Source: Herpetosiphon llansteffanensis (GTDB lineage Bacteria; Chloroflexota; Chloroflexia; Chloroflexales; Herpetosiphonaceae). From it: a stretch of DNA of 64,000 nucleotides. Positions 16,778 to 23,785 of the stretch are shown here, one piece after another. The stretch covers positions 62,001 through 126,000 of the forward strand of contig NZ_PUBZ01000011.1 of the NCBI RefSeq assembly GCF_003205875.1, given 5' to 3'. Each line of letters starts with the position of its first letter. Within the stretch, counting starts at the first letter, position 1. Below the pieces are notes generated by a model. The model did no database searches and had not been told where the DNA came from. It saw only the letters and a program-made list of their open reading frames with translations. Made by a program: the position numbers and the translations under genes.

Positions 16778-17914
16778 TTAAGCAACCGATTGGATGGCAC
16801 TGGGGAAGTCTTGCGTCCACCAGTGATCAAGATGGGTTGCAATCCACGACCGTAAATCCATGCCACACTGCACGGCCATCGTGCCGAAGTCGTGAGGATC
16901 GGGCCGCATCCGCGCAACCTCTTTGCCTTTGAAAATATCGAGCCAATAGGCTGCGGCTTTATCACCAGCTGCATCGGCATCGGTTGCAATGAAGAGTGGC
17001 TGACAGAGGCTGTACTGAACGAGCCAGCGAAAGCCACGGCCTTGGGTGGTTCCAATTGCCGCCACCCCGCTGAGCGGCTGTCCATGGCGTTCAAATTGGC
17101 CAAGGGCTTGTTGGGCCACCAACGCATCGATGGGGCCTTCCACGAGAATGCCAGGGCGACCCGCGTGAAAGGTATCGATGCCATAGGGCACATTGCTGCT
17201 TCCCGCAATCGTCACATATTTCATACCTTCGTCGCGGGGCGTAGTTTGGCGAATCGAGAGCTTCCAGAGCTGGCCATCGCAGAACCACGGAATCACATAG
17301 CCAGCGGGCAACCACACGCCATCTTTATCGGGATCAGTCAATCCCCACTTGTGCAGCGGACGGTAGAGCGGCTTGGGGTTATAACCAATGGCTGCCGTGC
17401 GGAGCGTGTGATCCGTTAGGCCACGCTGGTGGAGGTAGCTGCGTGGCGAGGACTGACTATCCCCATCCTTCCACAACATATCAACCGCGTAGCCAAGGAA
17501 ACTGAGGGCGGCCTGTTGCCACGTCGCTGAGGGTGGCTCACAGAGAGTGGGTGGCTCAGGGTCAGGCATTGCTACCGTGCTTGGAGTCGATTGGGTCAGC
17601 GTCAGCCCCAGCGTTGTAAAGACCCCTTTGATCAAGTTCTTCCAATCAGGATGATCTTTGGTAGGAATACTGCCGTGATCGCGCAGGAAAATAAAATCAA
17701 TATCCGAGGCCCAGGGCTGACCATCGCGACAACTGCGACACCACCAGCGGCCCCCATTACTGTCCCCATGCGGTTGCACCCGAAAACGATCCTTACCACC
17801 ACACAACGGACAGGCTCCAGCCCATTCACCACCATTGGTTGCGGCCACTTTGCGCAGGGCGGTGCGCTGGCCAACCAAGGAAAGAAACGCATCGCCCGAA
17901 AGATGTTCAATCAT
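16778..17914 (-). CDS. DNA primase with zinc-finger and Toprim domains
   Basis: A 378-residue protein. A CHC2-like zinc ribbon lies near residues 35-65 (CPLCGGKDRFRV and WWCRSCRDG), followed by a region typical of phage and plasmid primases. The Toprim core is GILVEGPIDALVAQQ near residue 240 (catalytic Glu) and PLFIATDADAAGDKAA near 300 (Asp-x-Asp). The protein makes RNA primers for element replication. The start at 17914 has GGGAGG 5 bases upstream. No helicase domain is present; the DUF3987-like gene on the far side of the iterons may supply the ATPase partner. Confidence 0.85.
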   Translation of the reverse strand: MIEHLSGDAFLSLVGQRTALRKVAATNGGEWAGACPLCGGKDRFRVQPHGDSNGGRWWCRSCRDGQPWASDIDFIFLRDHGSIPTKDHPDWKNLIKGVFTTLGLTLTQSTPSTVAMPDPEPPTLCEPPSATWQQAALSFLGYAVDMLWKDGDSQSSPRSYLHQRGLTDHTLRTAAIGYNPKPLYRPLHKWGLTDPDKDGVWLPAGYVIPWFCDGQLWKLSIRQTTPRDEGMKYVTIAGSSNVPYGIDTFHAGRPGILVEGPIDALVAQQALGQFERHGQPLSGVAAIGTTQGRGFRWLVQYSLCQPLFIATDADAAGDKAAAYWLDIFKGKEVARMRPDPHDFGTMAVQCGMDLRSWIATHLDHWWTQDFPSAIQSVA

Positions 17915-17931
17915 TGAAACCTCCCAAGAGA

Positions 17932-18198
17932 AGTGTCATGAAGTGTCACAGAAGTGTCATGCTGCCTAAACAGTCGGTTTAGGGCTTTCCAATGCGATAA
18001 AATGGAGAAGTGTCACAGTGTCACAAGTGTCATGTATTTTTTCAGTTGAGAGGGTGCTCGCTAGTCTCGCGTACATGTTCCTTATTAAATTGGATATGTC
18101 CCCTTGTGACACTGTGACACTTCTCAAGGAATATGCTCCCTGAGCTGCTTTTTAGCGTCACAAACGTTGTGTGACACTTCGTGACACTTCGTGACACT
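17932..18198. repeat. Iteron cluster, probable replication origin of the element
   Basis: Six copies of AGTGTCAC/T in one orientation (starts 17932, 17942, 17953, 18009, 18017, 18026). Five copies of GTGACACT in the opposite orientation follow (starts 18106, 18114, 18171, 18181, 18191). The last three are 10 bp apart, one helical turn. The two arrays face each other across about 70 bp that includes an AT-rich CTTATTAAATTGGATAT stretch. The whole cluster fills the gap between primase and DUF3987-like ATPase genes. Iterons plus an AT-rich centre are the standard layout of a plasmid origin. Confidence 0.75.
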
Positions 18199-18200
18199 TC

Positions 18201-19796
18201 TCATGCGCTATATCTCCACAATTGCATCGTCCGACCATTCGCGGCTTTAGTCTCAAGCAGGTCAATTTGGCCAGCGAGGCGTAAGACTTCAAGGACTTCG
18301 GTAATCTCTTTTTTGGATTGATGCGTTTGACGACACAGATCGCGCACCGTTAATCCCGAAAGCGAATCTTTCAGAACGGCGAGCAGCTTATCACCCAGCT
18401 TGGTTTCTTCACTCTGAATCCCATCGCTCCAAATGCGGTGCAAGTCGCTGCGCCAGCGCTCGACAATGGTGATCGCCCGTTTGAGGTGATCGAGCTGCAT
18501 CACCACTGGTAACGCGGGGCAATCCATGGCGGCCAGAATCATGGCGACGCGCAGGACGTGCCCAGGGAATCGGGCGTAACTGGCATAGAGCGTGTCGGGT
18601 AAGCCATTGTTCGGCAGATCAAAGCGCAACGCCTTGTCATAGCGCTTCCACAACGTCATCACGCCAGGCGCGAGCCGGATGGCACTGGGCGGATGCTCGT
18701 TATAAATCCGCACAAAGCGCTTGATATTCTCTTCTGGCACGTCATCGACCAATTCGGCTTCTGGCTTCGGAAAGAGCGCATCAAGCGCCTGCAAGTCCTG
18801 AATCAAGCGCTCCGGCATTACCAGCTCATCGGGAAACTCGGCATAGCATGGTGGGGCATCGGGAATCAGAATTGCGAAGCGACTCCACAACCCTTCATCC
18901 CACAGCTTTTCACTGCGCAGGTGATCTTCGATATTCTTGGGCGTGGTTGCGCCAAGAAAGGAGAGGCTGGCATCGCGGATGGTTGTGCGGCCATGGGTGA
19001 TCGTTTCATGGGCCAAATACTCAGGGTTATCAAAGAGCTTGAGTAAGAGCGAGAGCAGCTCGGCCATATACTCTTTTTTCATATCGCTGAATAAAAACCC
19101 TGCTTCGTCGAGTAACCATGCCCGTTGGGCCGCTTGGGCACGGGCGAGCAGCCACTGTTCACGGTCGTAATCACTATAGCTGTCCAGCTTGTCGGGGATG
19201 ACGGTCGAAAACTGCTGGAGCAGCGATTGGGGGGTGCTTTTGTCAGGTAGGAGCAAGTGGCCAAGGCCAGCGCGCCGTAGCACCCGCTCGACGACCTTCA
19301 TCGCGGTCGATTTGGCGTAGCGCCCTGGTGGGGCAACAAACAGCGCATAAATATTCGGGTAATAGAAGGTTTCACCAATTTGGAGATATAGCCGTCGCGC
19401 GATCGCGGTAGCGGCAAGGAAGAGGCCCGCCGCCTCATGGAAAATCGGTGGCGTGACCGGACTTGCTTGGCTGGCATAGTCGATAAATGTATCAAGCCAC
19501 TGCCCACATGCGCCGTGCTGCCGGATGGTTTTCGTGAGTTCACTCGGCAGCGGCGGCATGGTACGTAAAACGGTTGGGGCAGGCTGATCAACGAGCAAGG
19601 CTGCCACCCGACTATCCACCCGAATCGCGGTTTCCAGTGCGGTTTGCACGGCAGGCGCGCCACCGTGCTCAAAGGCATACACCAAACTTTGCATCATTGC
19701 TAACCATTCTCCCCAATCACGGGTCAGGTCAATCGTCTGGCCTGCGAGCAACTGCTGTAGCGCAGTGCGCACCTGCACATAGAGTGGAGTTGTCAT
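18201..19796 (-). CDS. DUF3987-like replication ATPase
   Basis: A 531-residue protein from the ATG at 19796 (GAGG 12 bases upstream). An ATPase core near residues 165-330 has YALFVAPPGRYAKSTAMKVV as P-loop and RAWLLDEAGFLFSDM as Walker B. The P-loop is degenerate: Ala replaces the Gly before Lys. A sensor-like SLSFLGATTP strand follows. The last 80 residues form a winged helix (LTVRDLCRQTHQSKKEITEV). This architecture is that of DUF3987 proteins, common beside primases in phages and plasmids. It ends against the iterons. Presumed role: origin opening or helicase loading. Confidence 0.7.
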   Translation of the reverse strand: MTTPLYVQVRTALQQLLAGQTIDLTRDWGEWLAMMQSLVYAFEHGGAPAVQTALETAIRVDSRVAALLVDQPAPTVLRTMPPLPSELTKTIRQHGACGQWLDTFIDYASQASPVTPPIFHEAAGLFLAATAIARRLYLQIGETFYYPNIYALFVAPPGRYAKSTAMKVVERVLRRAGLGHLLLPDKSTPQSLLQQFSTVIPDKLDSYSDYDREQWLLARAQAAQRAWLLDEAGFLFSDMKKEYMAELLSLLLKLFDNPEYLAHETITHGRTTIRDASLSFLGATTPKNIEDHLRSEKLWDEGLWSRFAILIPDAPPCYAEFPDELVMPERLIQDLQALDALFPKPEAELVDDVPEENIKRFVRIYNEHPPSAIRLAPGVMTLWKRYDKALRFDLPNNGLPDTLYASYARFPGHVLRVAMILAAMDCPALPVVMQLDHLKRAITIVERWRSDLHRIWSDGIQSEETKLGDKLLAVLKDSLSGLTVRDLCRQTHQSKKEITEVLEVLRLAGQIDLLETKAANGRTMQLWRYSA

Positions 19797-19905
19797 GTAT
19801 CTATCCTCGGTGCTGCGGGAGAACACTCACCACAGCACCCTATACTTGCAAAAATGGGAAGGAGAGGATGCTGCCCCAATCACCGGTGGCGATTGGGGCA
19901 CCTGA

Positions 19906-20211
19906 TTACGTCGACTCTGGCGTTTTGTCTTCGCCTTGAGCTGCATCAATCAAGAGGCGTTGAATTCGTTCCTGGTTGGCCTCGATCTCTGCGAGCAGCA
20001 GGGCGATCTTGGTCAGGATAAGTTCGACGGCTTCGGGATTGTTCAAGTGGTAGCGTTGATGCACCACTTGGTTGAGCAACTCTTTGGCTCGGATAGCTTG
20101 CTTCGACGATTGCGCGGCGTTCGCCAGCGCTTCGAGTCGATGTTCGTTCACCACGTTCGGCCAACGGAGTCGTCGCCGTGGCATCCACATCCCTTTCTTG
20201 GTGGTCGCCAT
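19906..20211 (-). CDS. Small helical protein overlapping the membrane-protein gene
   Basis: A 101-residue basic-to-helical protein: residues 1-20 are basic (KKGMWMPRRRLRW), then comes a long helix (HLNNPEAVELILTKIALLLA, then EIEANQERIQRLL). Its ATG (20211) lies inside the upstream gene in a different frame. The protein-like composition of this frame, against the Arg/Ser/Pro-rich tail of the other, suggests this one is translated from here on. Function unknown. It may be a separate gene coupled to the membrane protein, or the continuation of it after a frameshift. Confidence 0.5.
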   Translation of the reverse strand: MATTKKGMWMPRRRLRWPNVVNEHRLEALANAAQSSKQAIRAKELLNQVVHQRYHLNNPEAVELILTKIALLLAEIEANQERIQRLLIDAAQGEDKTPEST

Positions 20212-20512
20212 TCACGAGGTCAAAGACAACCGCACGGGTTTGCTGGCGACGTTTGATCATGCGCCAGACTTGCCACGTAATAATGACCCCACCACCAATG
20301 CCAAAGCTGGCGATGATCTGCTGCTCATACTGGGGCCAGCTGGCGTTCGGGGTAAGGCGGATGGCGATTCCTGCGGCAGTTACGCACAACAGGGTTCCGA
20401 CAACCACTTCAATCCACGTCCAATCTGGTTCCAAGTAGTGCTTGTAATGTTCAAGCATCACGGCATACAGCATCGTGGCCATGGCCAAACCGATACCAAT
20501 ATTGATGGGCAT
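19946..20512 (-). CDS. Small membrane protein of the element (3' part possibly not native)
   Basis: 188 residues from the ATG at 20512 (GGGGGA upstream). Membrane helices lie at about residues 4-20, 30-50 and 62-80, followed by KRRQQTRAVVFDL. From about residue 100 to the end the frame becomes Arg/Ser/Thr-rich and looks like an unselected frame. From 20211 a different frame looks like real protein. Either the true protein is short and the overlap is incidental, or a frameshift joins the two. The size and topology are holin-like, but that is only a guess. Confidence 0.45.
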   Translation of the reverse strand: MPINIGIGLAMATMLYAVMLEHYKHYLEPDWTWIEVVVGTLLCVTAAGIAIRLTPNASWPQYEQQIIASFGIGGGVIITWQVWRMIKRRQQTRAVVFDLVNGDHQERDVDATATTPLAERGERTSTRSAGERRAIVEASYPSQRVAQPSGASTLPLEQSRSRRTYPDQDRPAARRDRGQPGTNSTPLD

Positions 20513-20608
20513 AGATCCCCCTATCAGCAGGTTTTTTGTCAAAAACATGCTGACTTTCTGTACACTTTTTCCCTTGTTTCTACCGGGATAGGTGGGCATA
20601 CTGGAGGC

Positions 20609-21472
20609 TTATAAGCATGACTCCACCTTCTCGAGGAGATTCACGCCTTGCCGTTTTTGGGTCGCCTCATGGGATGAAAGTTGGGCGTAATGCAGCGACA
20701 TTTGAATCGTTTCATGGCCCATCAACACCCGCAGACTCTCAGCGTCAAGACCGTGCTTGATCAGTTCGCGGGCAAAGGTGGCACGAAAGGAGTGAATCAA
20801 ACGCCGCACATCGTTGCGGATCGCCGCGTCGGATGCTAAGCGATCAAAACTCTGGTGTACGCCGCTAATCGTCAGTGTTTTTTGCTGGCGATGGCTGACA
20901 AACAGCGCAGGGTTCGTATCGGTTCGACTGGCGATGTAGGTTCGAAGGACTTCTTGGGTAGCGGATGAAATCCAGATATACCGATCCTTGCTGCCTTTGC
21001 CAAGAATCATGGCGCAGCCCTCAGAGTCAAAGCTGGTCCGGCGGAGTTGAATCAGTTCACTGACCCGAACGCCGGTATCCAGTAAGACACAGAGCATGGC
21101 TTTTTCACGAAGCTCGGCAACCAGCAGGAGGCGCTTAATTTGATCCATGGTGTAGTGAGCGGGTAAGCGCTTGGGTAATCGGGGTTTGAGTTTATCGGTA
21201 TTAACTGGCTGAATATAACCTTCTTCAGCAAGCCAGCGCACGAGGATGAGCGCATCATTGACGTAGCTATAGTGACTGGCAATGCTTAAGTTTTGTTGGG
21301 CTAAGTACGCACTGTAGGCCCGCAATAACGCCCGACTGAGCACCTGATTTGGTTGCTCCAGCACCCACGCTCCAAAGCGTCCTAACCGGATTCGGTAGGT
21401 GGTAATGGTGGCAGGGCTGCGGCGTTCGGCGACTTTTGCGGACAAATATTCTTCAATCCATTGGCTAATCAT
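20609..21472 (-). CDS. Tyrosine recombinase / integrase of the element
   Basis: A 287-residue XerD-like protein. The N-terminal SAM-like core-binding domain (residues 1-95) has SPATITTYRIRLGRFGAWVL. The catalytic domain carries the full set of active residues: Arg in DTGVRVSELIQLRR (about 150), Lys in ILGKGSKDRYI (about 173), His-x-x-Arg in LIHSFRATFAREL (about 237), His in VLMGHETIQ (about 259) and the Tyr nucleophile in LHYAQ (about 268). It is the last gene before the tRNA-Asn remnant, about 920 bp away, and so is the likely integrase for that site. Nothing appears truncated. Confidence 0.92.
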   Translation of the reverse strand: MISQWIEEYLSAKVAERRSPATITTYRIRLGRFGAWVLEQPNQVLSRALLRAYSAYLAQQNLSIASHYSYVNDALILVRWLAEEGYIQPVNTDKLKPRLPKRLPAHYTMDQIKRLLLVAELREKAMLCVLLDTGVRVSELIQLRRTSFDSEGCAMILGKGSKDRYIWISSATQEVLRTYIASRTDTNPALFVSHRQQKTLTISGVHQSFDRLASDAAIRNDVRRLIHSFRATFARELIKHGLDAESLRVLMGHETIQMSLHYAQLSSHEATQKRQGVNLLEKVESCL

Positions 21473-21945
21473 ACGAAATGACCTCGATCTATCGCGTTAT
21501 CCCCGAAGGGATAGCGTGTGCGTTCGCAAATACTCGACTCGAGGCCGCGCGGAGCGGAAAGAGTATGTGATGGGATACCTCTGCAGGTAGTGCTAAAGGG
21601 GTATCTCATTACAGGTCTTCAGACACACTGCGTTAAGGGGTGCTTGCACAACCAGCAATGGCGGTCGCCATTTTTTGGGTATAGCAAAGCAACCTACACG
21701 TTTGGTATTGGCAAATGGCTATGGCTTGGGTGATCTTCCAATTCTGGAAGCAACACAAAGCCGACCGTCATTCACCAATCGGTGTGAGGAAGACAGGAAA
21801 CACACTGAGTCAAGGTCATTGGTATAACACTCATCCATCGTAACCTTGCTTTGTGTCGATGGAGAGTGATGATCGTCAATCTCCGAACGATCATCGTTAT
21901 GTATTAGCAAATGCCGGAGCGCGTGAATGGTTGAAGGCCGCAAGC

Positions 21946-22029
21946 GGCATTCAGGAATAGGGAAGTCGGTGGGCAGGATTCCCAGGACGACATATGGTAA
22001 GCTTCGTGGATTCAATGATCCTGAATGCC
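21946..22029. repeat. Inverted repeat, 11-bp arms
   Basis: GGCATTCAGGA (21946-21956) pairs perfectly with TCCTGAATGCC (22019-22029), enclosing 62 bases. Confidence 0.7.
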
Positions 22030-22043
22030 CATGAAGCGTGGTA

Positions 22044-22112
22044 GATAAGCAGCGTGTCTTTGCATCAGTCCTGCTTATCGAACAAGTGGCGTGTCTAGCA
22101 TCAACCACTTGT
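22044..22112. repeat. Two adjacent stem-loops with matching loops
   Basis: Stem 1 is GATAAGCAG (22044-22052) with CTGCTTATC (22071-22079). Stem 2 is ACAAGTGG (22082-22089) with CCACTTGT (22105-22112). The stems differ completely, but the loops share CGTGTCT, one or two bases, then GCATCA. Conserved loop with unrelated but perfect stems suggests selection on structure plus loop sequence. Confidence 0.75.
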
Positions 22113-22153
22113 ATTGGGTTTCTAGCAACGAGTGCATGCCAGATCCAAGGGAA

Positions 22154-22190
22154 GGCTATTGCTTTAATAAAGCACCCGATAACAATAGCC
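22154..22190. repeat. Inverted repeat with nested hairpin
   Basis: GGCTATTG (22154-22161) pairs with CAATAGCC (22183-22190). Inside lies GCTTT-AAT-AAAGC. Confidence 0.65.
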
Positions 22191-22224
22191 ATGTTGGAAA
22201 GCTCGATGTGTCGAGTCAAGTTCG

Positions 22225-22265
22225 GCGTTAGCGTACCATATGCCAACCATGCAGAACGTTAACGC
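22225..22265. repeat. Inverted repeat, 10-bp arms
   Basis: GCGTTAGCGT (22225-22234) pairs with ACGTTAACGC (22256-22265) with one G:T-type mismatch. Confidence 0.55.
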
Positions 22266-22395
22266 TCTATAAGAAAATGGTTTTTGTAGTGACAGTGCAT
22301 TGCAGCAATGTGGTGTTGCTGGCGAGCAGAAGCCAATAATCCTCCTTCAAAGCAGCCTGGCAAAACAGGGTGCTTGCTTCGCATTTTAGGCAAAC

Positions 22396-22440
22396 CTGTT
22401 AATCAATGGGTCCTAGGTTCGAGTCCTAGTCAGGGAGCCA
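22396..22440 (+). repeat. Attachment-site remnant: 3' part of tRNA-Asn
   Basis: CTGTTAATCA (22396-22405) and the 31 bases at 22410-22440 are identical to the anticodon loop and to the T-arm, acceptor and CCA end of the intact tRNA-Asn at 22461-22536. Four bases between them differ. No 5' half is present. This is the attR-type scar expected when an element recombines into the 3' half of a tRNA gene. The matching repaired tRNA should lie at the element's left end, outside the window. Confidence 0.85.
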
Positions 22441-22460
22441 CTTCTTTTTACAATTGATAA

Positions 22461-22536
22461 TCCCTGATAGCTCAGTTGGTAGAGCGGTTGACTGTTAATC
22501 AGCATGTCCTAGGTTCGAGTCCTAGTCAGGGAGCCA
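22461..22536 (+). tRNA. tRNA-Asn (GTT)
   Basis: A 76-base cloverleaf. The acceptor stem is TCCCTGA/TCAGGGA, the D-arm GCTC...GAGC, the anticodon loop CTGTTAA with anticodon GTT, the T-arm CTAGG-TTCGAGT-CCTAG, and the end GCCA is encoded. It lies 20 bases after the 3' fragment, so the chromosome probably had two tandem tRNA-Asn genes. Confidence 0.97.
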
Positions 22537-22543
22537 CAACCAT

Positions 22544-22577
22544 AAACACCCATCTGAGATTTCAGATGGGTGTTTAT
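22544..22577 (+). terminator. Terminator after tRNA-Asn
   Basis: AAACACCCATCTG (22544-22556) and CAGATGGGTGTTT (22563-22575) form a 13-bp stem with a 6-base loop; T-rich end. Confidence 0.85.
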
Positions 22578-22757
22578 CATTTAATAAATCCACGCTTAAT
22601 CACGCAATAGCTTCGCCAAATCCGTGAGCAGTAATTAGCCATCTGACGATTGCGGTACACTATAACCCAGCATTATGCTCAATTATCAAAGACTCTCGGG
22701 TTTCGCTGACGAGTACTTAATAGGTGAATCGTTGGCGCATACTGATGAAAGGATGCT

Positions 22758-23678
22758 ATGAAGCAGGCTGTTGGAGATTCAGCGGTTTCTTCACCCCATA
22801 ACACCGATCCAGCGGTCAAGCGCCAACGCTGGTTTGGCATGACGGCCATGATCATCTCGGCAATGGCCTTTGGTTGGCTGGGAGTGTTTGCGCGGCTAGC
22901 CTACGACGATGGCACTGAGCCGATTACGGTCTTATGTTTGCGATTTAGCATTGCCGCAATCGTGATGCATGGCATGCTGCGCCTGCGCGGCGAACGGCTG
23001 CCGCGTGGCAAGTTACTAATTGGGTTAATTTTATTGGGCGGGATTGGCTATGTGGGCCAGTCGCTGGCCTATTTTGTGGCGCTGACCATGGCCTCGGCGG
23101 GCTTGGTTGCGGTGTTGCTCTACCTCTATCCTGGGCTGGTTACGCTGCTTGCCGTAGTGTTCTTCAAGGAGCGCTTGACCACGCGCAAGCTGCTAGCCTT
23201 GGCTCTTGCCTTGGCGGGCACAGCGTTGGCAATCGGCCCTATTGGTGGCGGCAAGCCACTTGGTATCATGCTTGGCATTGCCGCAGCGGTGATCTACGCC
23301 ATCTACATCACAGTAGGGAGCCAAATTACCGCCCGCGCTGGAGCGATTCCAGCATCGACCGTGATTATGAGCGCTGCGGCGGTCGTCTATACAGGCATTA
23401 TGCTAGCGCGCGGCCCAGTTTGGCCAGCAAGTATCAACGGCTGGCTGGCAATTGTGGGCATCGCGCTGGTTGCCACGGTGCTGGCAATTGTGATGTTCTT
23501 TGTTGGGCTGGAACGCATTGGGCCAACCGCCGCCTCGACCATCTCGGCGTTGGAACCGTTGGTTTCGGTGGGGGCAGCGGTTGTTGTGCTGCACGAACCA
23601 GTCAGTTTCTGGCAACTTGGTGGTGGCTTGCTGATTCTGACTGCGGTTGTGCTGTTGGCACGCAATTCGCAAACATAG
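22758..23678 (+). CDS. EamA/DMT-family transporter
   Basis: A 306-residue inner-membrane protein with about ten hydrophobic helices in two repeats of five (from residue 27 to the C-terminus), the drug/metabolite transporter fold. Family features are the N-terminal ISAMAFGWLGVFARL helix, the LRFSIAA segment and the ERIGPTAASTISALEPLVSV loop before helix 9. Substrate unknown; such proteins export amino acids or metabolites. The ATG at 22758 has AAAGGA upstream. First chromosomal protein gene after the element. Confidence 0.88.
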   Translation: MKQAVGDSAVSSPHNTDPAVKRQRWFGMTAMIISAMAFGWLGVFARLAYDDGTEPITVLCLRFSIAAIVMHGMLRLRGERLPRGKLLIGLILLGGIGYVGQSLAYFVALTMASAGLVAVLLYLYPGLVTLLAVVFFKERLTTRKLLALALALAGTALAIGPIGGGKPLGIMLGIAAAVIYAIYITVGSQITARAGAIPASTVIMSAAAVVYTGIMLARGPVWPASINGWLAIVGIALVATVLAIVMFFVGLERIGPTAASTISALEPLVSVGAAVVVLHEPVSFWQLGGGLLILTAVVLLARNSQT

Positions 23679-23692
23679 CTGAGTTAAAAACA

Positions 23693-23722
23693 GAGCGATC
23701 GATAGCGAACCATCGATCGCTC
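23693..23722. terminator. Hairpin between convergent genes
   Basis: GAGCGATCGAT (23693-23703) and ATCGATCGCTC (23712-23722) form a perfect 11-bp stem with an 8-base loop. There is no strong T-run. It lies between the convergent EamA and secreted-protein genes. Confidence 0.6.
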
Positions 23723-23785
23723 TACCGATTAATGCAGCATCATTTTCTCAATGCTTCATCACTGTTTATGCCAATTTACTGCCAA

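Larger units (their letters stand above)
21473..22395. other. Gene-free, stem-loop-rich region between integrase and attachment site
   Basis: No open frame here has a ribosome site or protein-like composition. It holds at least five separate inverted repeats. The first is a hairpin near 21497-21520 (GTTATCCC-CGAA-GGGATAGC). The others are listed individually. It may carry integrase arm sites, an origin or a structured RNA. Confidence 0.6.
1..22440. mobile_element. Right part of an integrated phage-plasmid-like element
   Basis: Phage tail genes, plasmid-type replication and partition genes (ParM-like actin, primase, iterons, replication-relaxation protein) and a tyrosine integrase lie together. 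They end at a 45-bp copy of the 3' part of tRNA-Asn, 20 bp before an intact tRNA-Asn. The left end is not in the window, because the first gene is already open at base 1. The integrase is the last gene before the attachment remnant, as is usual for tRNA-targeting elements. No relaxase or type IV secretion genes are visible, so conjugation is not supported. Capsid, portal and terminase genes would have to lie to the left. Whether the element is intact or decayed cannot be judged. Confidence 0.8.

Noticed and set aside
17932-18198. CRISPR-like repeat array
   Set aside because: Units are only 8 bases, in two orientations, with irregular spacing and no unique spacers; iterons fit better.
21719-22246. 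175-residue minus-strand open frame in the gene-free region
   Set aside because: No ribosome site, no protein-like composition, and it covers the inverted repeats.
22019-22265. Integron attC sites
   Set aside because: The inverted repeats lack the conserved attC core pairs and no integron integrase is present; the nearby recombinase is XerD-like.
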